DNA of 64,000 bases from Paractinoplanes tereljensis (GCF_016862435.1 NZ_BOMY01000064.1:142935-206934); one strand, 5' to 3'; numbered from the stretch's first letter, positions 34,031 through 43,230 are shown. Notes: a model not told the origin generated them from the letters alone. A program made the numbers and translations.

Positions 34031-34795
34031 TCAGTGGTGTGCGCCGGTTCGGCCGAGGGTGGTCTCCGGCGTTGCTCCCGGACGAGTCCACTGGGGCGCC
34101 GGGCGGCTCGTCGGGCCGCCCGTGGGCTTTCCGTCCGCGTCCGTGCGCCAGTACCAGCACGGCCCCTCGCCCTTGGGCCATCCCTCCGGGCTGACCTGCC
34201 AGGCCTCGCCCCGCCCGTACGGCGTCATGTCGAGGAGGGCGAACGACCCGCTGGCCGGCTCGGTGCCCCGGCCGGTCGTGCGGTAGGTGAGGAACACCCG
34301 CTCGCCGTCGCGCAGGAAGCAACTGAAGAGGCCCATGTCGCCGCCGATCGGCTCCGGCGCGTCGCGCACCGAGTACCACGGCTGGGTGTAGCCCATGAAC
34401 TCGACGAACGGAGCCACCTCAGCCCACCGGCCGGTGGTGAGCACGGCGAAGGAAACCCCGCGCGCGTTGAGGTAGGACGCGTCCCGCAGATGCCAGGCCG
34501 ACACCGTGCAGCCCTCGCACTGCCCCTGGTGCGGCGCGCCGTCGTGCCACATGTGCTGGTAGACGAGCAGTTCATCGCGCCCTTGGAACAACTCCCGGAA
34601 CGGCACCGGCCCGTCCGGCCCGACGACCTCGACCCCACCGTCGATCTCCACCATCGGCAGCCGCCGACGCGCCGCGGCTATCGCATCCCCCTCGCGGGTG
34701 TGCGCTTTCTCCCGAACCAGCAGTTCGTCCCTCGCGGCCTGCCAGGTGTCCAGGTCGACGATCGGCGGCCGCCCGGAGAGTTCGTTCGTGGTCAT
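34031..34795 (-). CDS. DUF899 thioredoxin-like protein
   Basis: 254 residues from ATG 34795 with AAGGGAA seven bases upstream; the longer frame to 34849 runs through a hairpin. DUF899 landmarks: ARDELLVREKAHTREGDAIAAARRRLPMV, LFQGRDELLVYQHMW, CEGCTVSAWHL (paired cysteines), FMGYTQPWYSV and the final CWYWRTDADG. The thioredoxin-like fold is known for the family, activity is not. It lies downstream of the GH31 gene on the same strand but behind a strong hairpin. Confidence 0.88.
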   Translation of the reverse strand: MTTNELSGRPPIVDLDTWQAARDELLVREKAHTREGDAIAAARRRLPMVEIDGGVEVVGPDGPVPFRELFQGRDELLVYQHMWHDGAPHQGQCEGCTVSAWHLRDASYLNARGVSFAVLTTGRWAEVAPFVEFMGYTQPWYSVRDAPEPIGGDMGLFSCFLRDGERVFLTYRTTGRGTEPASGSFALLDMTPYGRGEAWQVSPEGWPKGEGPCWYWRTDADGKPTGGPTSRPAPQWTRPGATPETTLGRTGAHH

Positions 34796-34814
34796 GACTG
34801 ATTCCCTTCTGTCC

Positions 34815-34854
34815 TCAAGATGTCGAAGCTGCCGTCCCGGTTTCGACATCTTGA
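34815..34854 (-). terminator. 13-bp-arm hairpin between GH31 and DUF899 genes
   Basis: TCAAGATGTCGAA (34815-34827) pairs exactly with TTCGACATCTTGA (34842-34854), loop 14 bases. It starts 15 bases past the GH31 stop and ends 19 bases before the DUF899 start. No U tract follows. It could be a terminator for the upstream gene or an operator for the downstream one. Confidence 0.5.
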
Positions 34855-34869
34855 CCGAAGAGATCGACG

Positions 34870-37800
34870 TCAGGGCAGGGTGAAGGTGAAGGCGAACGGC
34901 TGACGGATCGGGACGCCGCCCGGGCCGGTGCTGCTGACCTGGCTCACGGTCACCCCGTAGGAACCGTTCGGCAGCGGCACAGACGGGGTCCAGACCAGCG
35001 TGCCGGGGTCGGTCTCGGTGACCGTGCCGGAGATGTCGCCGAACAGGCCGGTCACCGTGATCGCGCCGGTGAAGTCGGTGTCGGGGGCGGGCTGGACGTC
35101 ACGCTGGAACTTCACCGTCACCGCGGTCGCGGTCGCGGTGGTGGACACCACGACCGGGTCACGCCAGTACTGGATGGCCAGGTGGTCGTCGGGGACACCC
35201 GTGCCCCACTGGGTGGACGTGTCGTCGACAAGCATGGTCTGGGTGATGCCGCCGTCGACCGTGACCGCCCGGTTGACCGTGCCGGTGATCGAACCCCAGT
35301 CCTCGACCGTCTCCCAGTTGCCGCGGGTGTACTTGTACTGGATGTCGGTGCCGTCGAGCACGGTGATCGTGGTTTCCCAGATGCCGCCGCCGCGGTTGGT
35401 CAGCGGCACCTTGCCCGGATCCCACGGCCCGAGCAGGTCGATGTTGCCGGGCAGGTAGAGGGTCGCGTCGGCCGGCGTGCCCGGCGGCGCGAGCACCCGG
35501 AAGGTCACCGCGACCGGCCGGATGGGCACGGTGAGTGCGGCCGGCACGGTGGTCGCGGTGCCGTCCGGATCGCGGTACGCGACGTGCGCGATCACGTTCG
35601 CGGTGCGCGGCGAGGCGCCGGTCGGGGTGACGTCGTAGTTCACCGTGAACGTCGCGCCGGGGGCGAGCGAGCTCTTGGTGGTGGCGGTGCGGGCGGTGAG
35701 CACCCACCCGGCCGGCGCGTCGACGCTCGCCCGCAGGTCGCGGATCGTGCCCGGCCCGGCGTTGCGGACGGTGGTGACAAGCGTGCTGGTGGCGCCGGAC
35801 TGCAGGCCGTCGGGCGCGGTGAAGGTGACGTCGACGGCGGGCGGCTGCGCCACGGTCAGCGGCTTGCCGTCGTGCGTGACGGTCACCGCCCGGCCGCTCG
35901 CGGTAGCCGGCACCCGCACGGTGAGCAGGTGTTTCCCGGCGTCGTAGGTGAAGTCGGCGCGACGGCCGCCGGCGGTGACCGTGTGCGGCCGGCTCACGTC
36001 GGCGAACGCCACCGTGTAGTGCCGGGTGCCGGGGGCGCCCGGGTAGGTGCCGGCCACCGGCCCGACCGTCAGCGACGGGGTGCGGCCCTCGGTGTAGCGG
36101 GCCGGGATCTGCGCGAATTGCCCGGTGCGGTAGCCGAGGCTGTCGCCGGCGTCCTCGTAAACCTTGGTGCTGCCGGACGCATGCGGATAGACGGTCAGGG
36201 TGAGCTTGTCCTTGGCCTGGCCGGCCACGTTGGTGTCGCCGGCCCGCTGGGCGACGATGCCGCCGGCCCGCACGTAGACCGGCATGTGGTCGGGGGTGAC
36301 ACCGACCGTGCGGGTGGCCGGTCCGCGGAAGGTGGCGCCGGTGAAGAAGTCGGTCCAGGTGCCGGGCGGGAACCAGACCGAGGCGGTGGTGGCCAGGCCG
36401 GGCGTGGTGACCGGCGCGACCAGCAGCGAGTCGCCGAGCAGGTATTGGGTGTCGTGCTGGTAGGCCGCGTCGAGCTCGGGCCACTCCAGGTAGAGCGCCC
36501 GGGACATCGGCAGCCCGGTGTCGTAGCTCTGCCGGGCGGCCGTGTAAAGGTAGGGCACCAGCGACTCGCGCAGCCGCAGGAAGTCGGCGGCCGGGCCGGC
36601 CACCGCGTCGGAGTATTCCCAGGGCAGCCGGTCGCCGTGGTCGGAGTGCAGTCGCAGGATCGGCTGGAACGCGCCCAGTTGCACCCAGCGCAGGTAGAGG
36701 TCGTCGGGCAGATGCTTGCCGGCGAAGCTGCCGATGTCGTGGCTGACATAGGACATGCCGATGCTGCCCTCGGCCGGTGTCATGGCCGCGGCGAAGGCGA
36801 GGGTGGGCCAGTCCGGCCGGGTGTCGCCGGTGAAGTGCACGGTGCTGCGGTGCTCGGCCCACGGGCCGGAGCCGCCCGGAGTCGTGTACGCCGGGTAGGC
36901 CGCACCGATCCGGGCCAGCGAGAAGCCGCGCTGCCCGCGAGCGTCGCCGTCGCGCCGGTAGAGCTCGTTGACCCAGCTGTCCGGGGTGACGCCGGGCGTG
37001 CTGACCGTGCTGTCGTCGCAGCAGTAGTCGAGCCACCACTGCCGCACGCCCTGGTCCTCGAACGGCTGGTGCAGCTGCTCGTAGGCGGCGGCCTGGTCGG
37101 CGTCGCCCCAGTCGAACCGGAACGGGTTGGGCGCGAAGCTGCTGGTGGCCGGGGTCAGCTTGTTCTTCGCGGTGGCCTGCGCGGCCGCGAACTGCGGGTC
37201 GTCACCGCTGATCGCCGCGTGCACGTTGAGGGTGGTGGCGATGCCCTTGCTCTTCAACGACGCCACGAACGCGGCCGGGTCGGGGAACAGCGAAGGGTTC
37301 CAGTTCCAGCCGGCCCACTGGTTCGGCGACTTCCAGTCGGTGTCGATCACCAGCGAGTCGAGCGGCACCTTGTGCTGCTCAAAGGCGGGCAGCAGTTGGT
37401 CGCGGTAGTCGGCAGTGCTGTAGGCCTGGTACTTCGAGAACCAGTTGCCGAAGGCCCACTCGGGCGGCAGCAGCGACGGGCCGGTCAGCGTGCGCAGGTC
37501 GGCCAGCCCACGCTTGAAGTCGTGGCCGTAGCCGAACAGGTAACCGTCCTGGTAGGTGCCGCCGTGCGCGGGCCGCGGGGCAAGCCAGTCGTCGCCGGTG
37601 CGCACGGCCGTCGTGGTGTCGTCCAGCAAATACCACCCCGAGCGGTTCAGCATGCCGGGGTGCAGGGCGATCTGGTCGACCGGGCCGGCCTGACCCGAGT
37701 AGTAGTCGAGCCCCCGGTACCACCCGCCGAGCGCGTCGGACCGGGTCGGATTGCCGAACGCCGGGTGGACGGCGACCCGGCGGCCGGCGACGGTGAGGTC

Positions 37801-38139
37801 GAGGGTGGTGTTGGCCGCGGTGACCGGGCCGCTGTCGAGGCGGTAGTGCAGGGTGACCGCACTGGTCTCGACCCGCAGCTCACCACCGGCGGTGCTCGCC
37901 CGGAACCAGGTGCGCCCGGGCGATCGGTCGACCGCGTTGAACGTTGGCCGGTCTTCGAAGACGTCATCCACCGCGTACTCCAGGCGGAGCAGCGTCGGGC
38001 TCAGAACCTGGACCCGCAGATGGCCGGAACGGACGACCTGGCCTTGAATCTGCGGCGCAGGCGACGCGCCCAGCGCGGCGACAGGTGGCGCGAGAAGGCC
38101 GAGAAGCGCGGCCAGGAAAACAGCGACTCGTCTGAGCAT
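34870..38139 (-). CDS. Secreted GH31 alpha-glucosidase-like enzyme with CBM20
   Basis: 1089 residues. A signal peptide (VAVFLAALLGLLAPPVAALGA) is followed by a GH31 N-terminal beta domain, a TIM barrel (about 190-530) with LVIDTDWKSPNQW, the nucleophile region WWLDYCCDD (Asp371 a candidate) and SYVSHDIGSFAG, then the proximal C-terminal domain (PVYVRAGGIV). After it come an alpha-galactosidase NEW3-type Ig domain (about 745-870), a CBM20 starch-binding domain (about 877-975: LYLPGNIDLLGPWDP, IQYKYTRGNWETVEDW) and a final Ig-like domain. The CBM20 points to alpha-glucan such as starch as substrate. It is extracellular. Confidence 0.93.
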   Translation of the reverse strand: MLRRVAVFLAALLGLLAPPVAALGASPAPQIQGQVVRSGHLRVQVLSPTLLRLEYAVDDVFEDRPTFNAVDRSPGRTWFRASTAGGELRVETSAVTLHYRLDSGPVTAANTTLDLTVAGRRVAVHPAFGNPTRSDALGGWYRGLDYYSGQAGPVDQIALHPGMLNRSGWYLLDDTTTAVRTGDDWLAPRPAHGGTYQDGYLFGYGHDFKRGLADLRTLTGPSLLPPEWAFGNWFSKYQAYSTADYRDQLLPAFEQHKVPLDSLVIDTDWKSPNQWAGWNWNPSLFPDPAAFVASLKSKGIATTLNVHAAISGDDPQFAAAQATAKNKLTPATSSFAPNPFRFDWGDADQAAAYEQLHQPFEDQGVRQWWLDYCCDDSTVSTPGVTPDSWVNELYRRDGDARGQRGFSLARIGAAYPAYTTPGGSGPWAEHRSTVHFTGDTRPDWPTLAFAAAMTPAEGSIGMSYVSHDIGSFAGKHLPDDLYLRWVQLGAFQPILRLHSDHGDRLPWEYSDAVAGPAADFLRLRESLVPYLYTAARQSYDTGLPMSRALYLEWPELDAAYQHDTQYLLGDSLLVAPVTTPGLATTASVWFPPGTWTDFFTGATFRGPATRTVGVTPDHMPVYVRAGGIVAQRAGDTNVAGQAKDKLTLTVYPHASGSTKVYEDAGDSLGYRTGQFAQIPARYTEGRTPSLTVGPVAGTYPGAPGTRHYTVAFADVSRPHTVTAGGRRADFTYDAGKHLLTVRVPATASGRAVTVTHDGKPLTVAQPPAVDVTFTAPDGLQSGATSTLVTTVRNAGPGTIRDLRASVDAPAGWVLTARTATTKSSLAPGATFTVNYDVTPTGASPRTANVIAHVAYRDPDGTATTVPAALTVPIRPVAVTFRVLAPPGTPADATLYLPGNIDLLGPWDPGKVPLTNRGGGIWETTITVLDGTDIQYKYTRGNWETVEDWGSITGTVNRAVTVDGGITQTMLVDDTSTQWGTGVPDDHLAIQYWRDPVVVSTTATATAVTVKFQRDVQPAPDTDFTGAITVTGLFGDISGTVTETDPGTLVWTPSVPLPNGSYGVTVSQVSSTGPGGVPIRQPFAFTFTLP

Positions 38140-38226
38140 GACAACCCCCGGTTGGTGACTTGCCCGTCACACAGTGACGCCTCCCCCTAGGGCAATGTCA
38201 ATAGGATCGCTTCGATACGACCCGAA

Positions 38227-38252
38227 CGCCCGGCCCGCGTACGGGCCGGGCG
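38227..38252 (-). terminator. Hairpin after the cellulase gene
   Basis: CGCCCGGCCCG and CGGGCCGGGCG form a perfect 11-bp stem with a CGTA loop, eight bases past the cellulase stop at 38260. There is no U tail. Confidence 0.6.
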
Positions 38253-38259
38253 AAACCGG

Positions 38260-39747
38260 TCAATTCGAGACAGTAGCCAGGCGGTTCTTGAGGCCCTGGC
38301 CGTACGCCGTAGCGGTGCCGTTGTGATCGCTGATCAGCGACGGGCCACTCGAGCAGTCCCAGGTGTTCCAGGTCCAGCCCAGGTAGCCAATCCCACGAAG
38401 GTCAGCCCAGTCCATCAGGCCGTCGACGAAGCCGTGCGCGCAGTCGTTCTCACCGATCTCGGAGAGCGTGACCGGCACCTGCGCCGCCGTGGTGGCGATC
38501 TGGCTGTCCCAGCAGGACGTGTTCGAGCAGGTGTTGAAGTTGTAGATGTGCGCGAACGCCGACAGGTTGTTCAGCGGGTCGGTCGGCTTGTAGGCCAGCC
38601 ACTGGCTCAGGTTGTTCGAGTAGGCCAGGCCGCCGATCATGATGACGTTGGTGGCCCCGGTCGCCCGGACCGTGTTGACGAGTGACTGGAAACCGGCCAC
38701 CTGGTAGGTGATGCCGGTGCAGGTGCCGCCGTCGCGCCAGCACTTCCAGCCGGACGTCTCGTCACCGGTGGCCCGCTCCGGGTAGGGCTCGTTGAACAGG
38801 TCGAGGATGACCGCGTCGTTGCCCTTGAACGCGTTGGCCACCCCGGTCCAGAACGACGGGGCATATTGCGCGTCGGGCATCGGCTTCTGGCAGGTGGCCT
38901 TGACGTCGGAGCAGCCCGATGACGTGCCGGTGTAGAGGCCGTAACTCCAGTGCATCTCGACGATCGGCGTGATCCCGTTCTGGACGAGCAGGTTCACGTA
39001 CGCCTTGACCTGGTTCTGATAGGCGGTTCCGCCGTAGGCGGCCGGCACCGAGGCGGTGCCCAGCCAGCATTCCTCGTTGAGCGGGACCCGCACGACGCGG
39101 ATCTTCCAGGTGCGCATGGCGGTGATCGAGGCCTGATCCATCGGGCCGTCCCAGAAGCCGTTGCCCTGAATGCAGGCGAACTCCCCGCCGGACCGGTTGA
39201 CGCCGTAGAGCTTCACGGTCTGCCCGGCCGCGTTGACCAGCTTGTTCCCAGAAACCTTGAGAACCGGCGCCGCCCCGGTGGGAGGCGGCGTGGTGGTCGG
39301 CGGGGCCGTAGTCGGGGTGGTCGTCGGCGGGGTCGTGGTAGTAGTCCCGCCAGTACACGCCACTCCATTGAGGGTGAACGCGGTCGGCACCGGATTACTG
39401 CCGGTCCACGACCCGATAAAGCCCACCGAAGTACTGCCGATGGATCCGTTCCAGGCCGCATTGGTCACGGTGACATGTGCCCCGGACTGGGCAAACGTGC
39501 CGCCCCACCCCTGCGTGACCTTCTGCGTCGTGGTCGGGAAATCAAAGCCGAGCGACCACGACGAAACCGCATCACCGAGATTCGTGATGGCGATATCGCC
39601 TTGAAAACCACCCTGCCAAGACCCGGTGACCTGGTAAACGACCGAACAACCGGTGGTAGCCGCCGACGCCGGGGATAACGTCAGGGCAAATGCCCCGGCC
39701 ACGACCATGGAGCTGGCCGCGACCAGGGACAACGTGCGAAGTCTCAT
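38260..39747 (-). CDS. Secreted GH5 cellulase with N-terminal CBM2
   Basis: 495 residues from ATG 39747; the frame to 39816 would put the start upstream of the operator. Signal peptide (LSLVAASSMVVAGAFALTLSPASA), CBM2 (about 30-130: CSVVYQVTGSWQGGFQGDI, WGGTFAQSG, WNGSIG), a Thr/Pro linker, then a GH5 catalytic barrel. Acid/base Glu320 is in LDLFNEPYP and nucleophile Glu430 in TLSEIGEND; VVEMHWSYG is the usual conserved strand. It should be an endo-beta-1,4-glucanase acting on cellulose. A perfect CebR-type operator lies 28 bases upstream, so cellobiose-responsive control is likely. Confidence 0.95.
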   Translation of the reverse strand: MRLRTLSLVAASSMVVAGAFALTLSPASAATTGCSVVYQVTGSWQGGFQGDIAITNLGDAVSSWSLGFDFPTTTQKVTQGWGGTFAQSGAHVTVTNAAWNGSIGSTSVGFIGSWTGSNPVPTAFTLNGVACTGGTTTTTPPTTTPTTAPPTTTPPPTGAAPVLKVSGNKLVNAAGQTVKLYGVNRSGGEFACIQGNGFWDGPMDQASITAMRTWKIRVVRVPLNEECWLGTASVPAAYGGTAYQNQVKAYVNLLVQNGITPIVEMHWSYGLYTGTSSGCSDVKATCQKPMPDAQYAPSFWTGVANAFKGNDAVILDLFNEPYPERATGDETSGWKCWRDGGTCTGITYQVAGFQSLVNTVRATGATNVIMIGGLAYSNNLSQWLAYKPTDPLNNLSAFAHIYNFNTCSNTSCWDSQIATTAAQVPVTLSEIGENDCAHGFVDGLMDWADLRGIGYLGWTWNTWDCSSGPSLISDHNGTATAYGQGLKNRLATVSN

Positions 39748-39774
39748 GGGGACGCCAATCGACGGGGGACGATT

Positions 39775-39788
39775 TGGGAGCGCTCCCA
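39775..39788. promoter_or_regulatory. CebR-type operator, perfect 14-bp palindrome
   Basis: TGGGAGCGCTCCCA is identical to the published operator of CebR, the cellobiose-sensing LacI-family repressor of Streptomyces. It lies between the divergent cellulase and M28 peptidase genes and nearest to the cellulase. No cebR gene is in the window. Confidence 0.88.
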
Positions 39789-39915
39789 CACTCCCCAACC
39801 GCGACATCGTTGTCAAGCCGCGAAAACTATGAGCGCAATGAGATGGTTACTTAGATAAAGCTCGATGCAAGGATCGACGGACCCCCGTCCCGTCCTAGCT
39901 ACACGGAGGAACTTC

Positions 39916-41451
39916 GTGCGAGCACTCCCTTTTAGAGCTCTGCTGGCCGTGGCGGCGCTGACCGCCGGCTCGATCGCGGTGGCCACGTCCTCGGCCGGCG
40001 CCGCACAGATAGCCGCGGCCCCGGATATCTCGGTCACCGCCGTCAAGGCCCACCTGACCCAGCTGCAGAGCATCGCCACCGCCAACGGCGGCAACCGCGC
40101 CCACGGCCGCCCCGGCTACCTGGCCTCGGTGACCTATGTGAAGGGTCTGCTCGACGCGGCCGGTTACACCACGACCCAGCAGAGCTTCACCTACAACGGC
40201 GCCACCGGCTACAACCTGATCGCCGACTGGCCGGGCGGCAACACCAGCAACACCCTGATGATCGGCGCCCACCTGGACAGCGTGACCGCCGGTCCGGGCA
40301 TCAACGACAACGGCTCCGGCTCGGCCGCCAACCTCGAGGTCGCCCTGGCCGTGGCCCGGGCCGGCTACCAGCCCACCCGGCACCTGCGGTTCGGCTGGTG
40401 GGGTGCCGAGGAGCTGGGCCTGCGCGGCTCGACCGCCTACGTCAACTCGCTGACCACCGCCCAGAAGTCCGCGATCACCGGTTACCTCAACTTCGACATG
40501 GTCGGCTCGCCCAACCCCGGTTACTTCCTCTACGACGGGGACAACTCCGACAACACCGGCTCGGGCCCCGGCCCTGCCGGTTCGGCGCTGATCGAGCAGA
40601 CCCTGGCCGACTACTACGCGACGATCGGCGTACCGACTCGCGGCACCGACTTCGACGGCCGCAGCGACTACGGTCCGTTCATCGCGGCCGGCATCCCGGC
40701 CGGCGGCATCTTCACCGGCGCCGAGGGCCGCAAGACGGCCGCGCAGGTCACCCTCTGGGGCGGCACGGCAGCGGCGTTCGACCCGTGTTACCACGCCAGC
40801 TGCGACACCATCTCGAACATCAACGACACCGCGCTGGACCGCAACTCCGACGCGATCGCCTACGCGGTGTGGACACTCTCTGGCGGCGGAACGACGCCAA
40901 CGACGCCGCCAACCGGCTCGACCGTTTTCTCGGACACCTTCGAGACCGCGACCGGCTGGACCGCGGGCACGTCCGACACCGCGACCTCGGGCCTGTTCGA
41001 GCGGGGCACGCCCGGCGCGACCACCTCGAGCGGCGTGACGACCCAGCTGGGCACGCCGGCCGGCGGTTCATATGAGCTGGTCACTGGCGCGACGGCCGGT
41101 GCGAGCGCGGGCGCCAACGACGTAGACGGCGGTCTGACCACCATCCTGTCCCCGTCGATCACGCTCCCGACCGGAACGCTGACGCTGAGCTTCGCCTGGT
41201 ACCTCGCGTACCTCAACAACGCGACCACCGCCGACTACTTCCGCATCCGGGTCGTCTCCGGCACCACCTCGACGACGGTCTTCACCCAGGCCGCCGCGGC
41301 CAGCAACAAGGCCGCCGCCTGGACAACCTCCACGGTCAACCTCTCCGCCTACGCCGGCCAGACCGTCCGCCTCGAGATCGGCGCCGCCGACACCGGCACC
41401 GCCTCGCTGGTCGAGGCCGCGGTCGACAACATCACCATCACCAAGAGCTAA
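39916..41451 (+). CDS. Secreted M28 zinc aminopeptidase
   Basis: 511 residues from GTG 39916 with GGAGGA five bases upstream; the ATG at 39865 lacks a ribosome site. Signal peptide (LLAVAALTAGSIAVATSSAGA), then an M28 catalytic domain like the Streptomyces griseus aminopeptidase. Zinc ligands and catalytic acid are visible: His119 (GAHLDS), Asp131 (GINDNGSG), Glu165-Glu166 (GAEELG), Asp194 (NFDMVG) and His293 (CYHASCD). A Thr/Pro linker leads to a C-terminal beta-sandwich (about 345-510) likely to bind substrate or wall. It releases N-terminal residues from extracellular peptides. Confidence 0.94.
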   Translation: MRALPFRALLAVAALTAGSIAVATSSAGAAQIAAAPDISVTAVKAHLTQLQSIATANGGNRAHGRPGYLASVTYVKGLLDAAGYTTTQQSFTYNGATGYNLIADWPGGNTSNTLMIGAHLDSVTAGPGINDNGSGSAANLEVALAVARAGYQPTRHLRFGWWGAEELGLRGSTAYVNSLTTAQKSAITGYLNFDMVGSPNPGYFLYDGDNSDNTGSGPGPAGSALIEQTLADYYATIGVPTRGTDFDGRSDYGPFIAAGIPAGGIFTGAEGRKTAAQVTLWGGTAAAFDPCYHASCDTISNINDTALDRNSDAIAYAVWTLSGGGTTPTTPPTGSTVFSDTFETATGWTAGTSDTATSGLFERGTPGATTSSGVTTQLGTPAGGSYELVTGATAGASAGANDVDGGLTTILSPSITLPTGTLTLSFAWYLAYLNNATTADYFRIRVVSGTTSTTVFTQAAAASNKAAAWTTSTVNLSAYAGQTVRLEIGAADTGTASLVEAAVDNITITKS

Positions 41452-41459
41452 ATTCCCGG

Positions 41460-41506
41460 GCCGACATTCCGCAGCTACTGGGGCGGCTGCGGAATGTCGG
41501 CCTTTT
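41460..41506 (+). terminator. Intrinsic terminator of the M28 gene
   Basis: Perfect 15-bp stem (41460-41474 with 41487-41501), 12-base loop, followed by TTTTT. It begins nine bases after the stop. Confidence 0.9.
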
Positions 41507-41558
41507 TATAAATACGGGCATCGAAAAGTCCCGCCTGCTCAGTCCCGCGAAGTGCGAC

Positions 41559-42344
41559 TCACTCTCCGCGCGCCCCCGCCGGGCGGGCCCGCGGCAAGAT
41601 CAAAGACACCCCCGCGTCCCGAAGATGACCCAGTTCAGCGTGGTCGGCGGGAAGGTCGGTAACGACCCCGGCCACCTCAGACAGCGGGAGCACCTCGAAC
41701 GGCGACGCCGCCCCGATCTTCTCGGCGCTGGCCAGCACATAAGTCTCGGCCGCCCGCGAGGCCAGCACCCGTTTCATCGCGGCCTCGTCCGGATCACCGG
41801 TGGTCAGCCCCGCCCGATGATGAACCCCGGTCACCCCGAGCAGAAAAACGTCGGCCGTGATCCGGGACGCGGCCTCGGTGGTAGCCGCCCCACAGGTAAC
41901 CGCCGAGTGCTTGAACAGCCGCCCACCCAGCACATAGACGTCGACGGTCGGATGCGAGACCAGCGCGGCGGCAACCGTAGGGCTGTGCGTAACGATCGTG
42001 GCAACCAGATCGGCAGGCAGCGCCGAGACCACGGCAAGCGCAGTGGTACCCCCGTCAAGGATGGCCGTGCCACCAACCGGGATCAGCCCCGCCGCCAGCG
42101 CCGCCACCCGCCGTTTACTGTCGGCCGCCACCGCCACCCGGGTCGCGTAGTCGGCCGCGGCCGCCGCAGCCGGCAGCGCCCCGCCGTAAACCCGCTGACA
42201 CAACCCCGCGGCGGCGAGATCCCGCAGGTCACGGCGAATGTTGTCCTCAGCCACCCCGATCTCGGCGGCTATGTCCTTCGCCACCACTTTCCCGGTAGAC
42301 CGCAGCCTGGCCAGCAGAAAGTCCCGCCGCTCAGCCGGCAGCAT
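41559..42344 (-). CDS. DeoR family transcriptional regulator
   Basis: 261 residues from ATG 42344 (MLPAERRDFLLARLRSTGKV); upstream in-frame codons are less protein-like. N-terminal DeoR helix-turn-helix: VAKDIAAEIGVAEDNIRRDLRDLAAAGLCQRVYGGAL. The C-terminal DeoRC sugar-phosphate sensor has AILDGGTTALAV, VTHSPTVAAAL and LGVTGVHHRAGLTTGD. It is divergent from the NudK-type NUDIX gene, with a 60-base shared promoter region, so that gene is the likely target. The effector is unknown. Confidence 0.92.
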   Translation of the reverse strand: MLPAERRDFLLARLRSTGKVVAKDIAAEIGVAEDNIRRDLRDLAAAGLCQRVYGGALPAAAAAADYATRVAVAADSKRRVAALAAGLIPVGGTAILDGGTTALAVVSALPADLVATIVTHSPTVAAALVSHPTVDVYVLGGRLFKHSAVTCGAATTEAASRITADVFLLGVTGVHHRAGLTTGDPDEAAMKRVLASRAAETYVLASAEKIGAASPFEVLPLSEVAGVVTDLPADHAELGHLRDAGVSLILPRARPAGARGE

Positions 42345-42404
42345 TACGCGTTTCCACTTGTTCTTGTCGACTGTTGCACGTTTGGCAGTGTACGGTCCGA
42401 TCCC

Positions 42405-43067
42405 ATGACCACACCAGGGATCGACGTGCCGGACGCACGAGGCCGCACCGCGCTGGACCAAAAGGGCCGCGACCTGACCGGCAACCCGGATGTAGTGATC
42501 CGCGACGTCGAGCTACTGGCGACCGCCTGGCACGTCCTGCGCCGCACCACCTACGACTACCGCCACCCGGCCGGCCACTGGTCGACCCAGCAGCGCGAGA
42601 CCTACGACCGAGGCGACGGCGCAACCGTCCTGCTCTACGACCCGGAGCGTCGGACGGTGCTGCTGACCAGGCAGTTCCGCTACCCGGCCTACGTGAACGG
42701 CCACCCCGACGGCATGCTGGTAGAGGCCGCCGCCGGCCTGCTGGACGACGACGACCCGGCCAGCGCGATCCGCCGCGAGGCCGCCGAGGAGCTGGGCGTG
42801 ACGATCGGCGACCTGGAGGAGGTCTTCCAGGTCTGGATGAGCCCCGGTTCGGTAACCGAGCGCCTGCACTTCTACGCGGCGCCCTACACCCCCGCCGACC
42901 GAACCAGCGCCGGCGGCGGGGTCGCGGCCGAGGGCGAGGACATCGAGCCGGTGGAGATCCCGTTCGACGAGGCCCTGAAGTGGATTACCGATGGCCGGAT
43001 CGCCGACGCCAAAACCATCATGCTGCTCCAGTGGGCCGCCCTGAGCGGCCCACTGAGCAGCCGTTAG
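42405..43067 (+). CDS. NUDIX hydrolase, NudK (GDP-mannose pyrophosphatase)-like
   Basis: 220 residues from ATG 42405. NudK-type N-terminus (TAWHVLRRTTYDYRHPAGHW, VLLTRQFRYPAYVNGH) and Nudix box GLLDDDDPASAIRREAAEELGV with REAAEELG as metal site; the E after PDGML (VEAAAG) also fits NudK. C-terminal AKTIMLLQWA is typical. Expected to hydrolyse nucleoside-diphosphate sugars. It is divergent from a sugar-phosphate-sensing DeoR gene, which matches a sugar-nucleotide substrate. It ends in front of an unusual repeat array. Confidence 0.93.
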   Translation: MTTPGIDVPDARGRTALDQKGRDLTGNPDVVIRDVELLATAWHVLRRTTYDYRHPAGHWSTQQRETYDRGDGATVLLYDPERRTVLLTRQFRYPAYVNGHPDGMLVEAAAGLLDDDDPASAIRREAAEELGVTIGDLEEVFQVWMSPGSVTERLHFYAAPYTPADRTSAGGGVAAEGEDIEPVEIPFDEALKWITDGRIADAKTIMLLQWAALSGPLSSR

Positions 43068-43074
43068 CACCACT

Positions 43075-43230
43075 AACGTTCGGGCCACCAACGTTCGGGC
43101 CACCAACGTTCGGGCCACCAACGTTCGTCGCCCTAACGTTCGGGCCGCCAACGTTAGGGCGACGAACGTTAGGGCGACGAACGTTAGGGCGACGAACGTT
43201 AGGGCGACGAACGTTAGGGGCGGAAACGTT
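43075..43230. repeat. Eleven AACGTT palindromes at exact 15-bp period
   Basis: AACGTT recurs at 43075, 43090, 43105 and so on every 15 bp to 43225. The first units read AACGTTCGGGCCACC, the last ones AACGTTAGGGCGACG. Around 43126-43164 the two types meet as a large inverted repeat (CGTCGCCCTAACGTT against AACGTTAGGGCGACG). The array fills the whole gap between two convergent NUDIX genes and supplies the TAA of the second. Confidence 0.95.

Noticed and set aside
35182..38190. 1002-aa plus-strand ORF
   Set aside because: Antisense shadow of the GH31 gene; Arg/Gly/Val-rich with no fold signature.
39748..39816. Longer start for the cellulase
   Set aside because: It would place the start upstream of the CebR operator and in front of the signal peptide.
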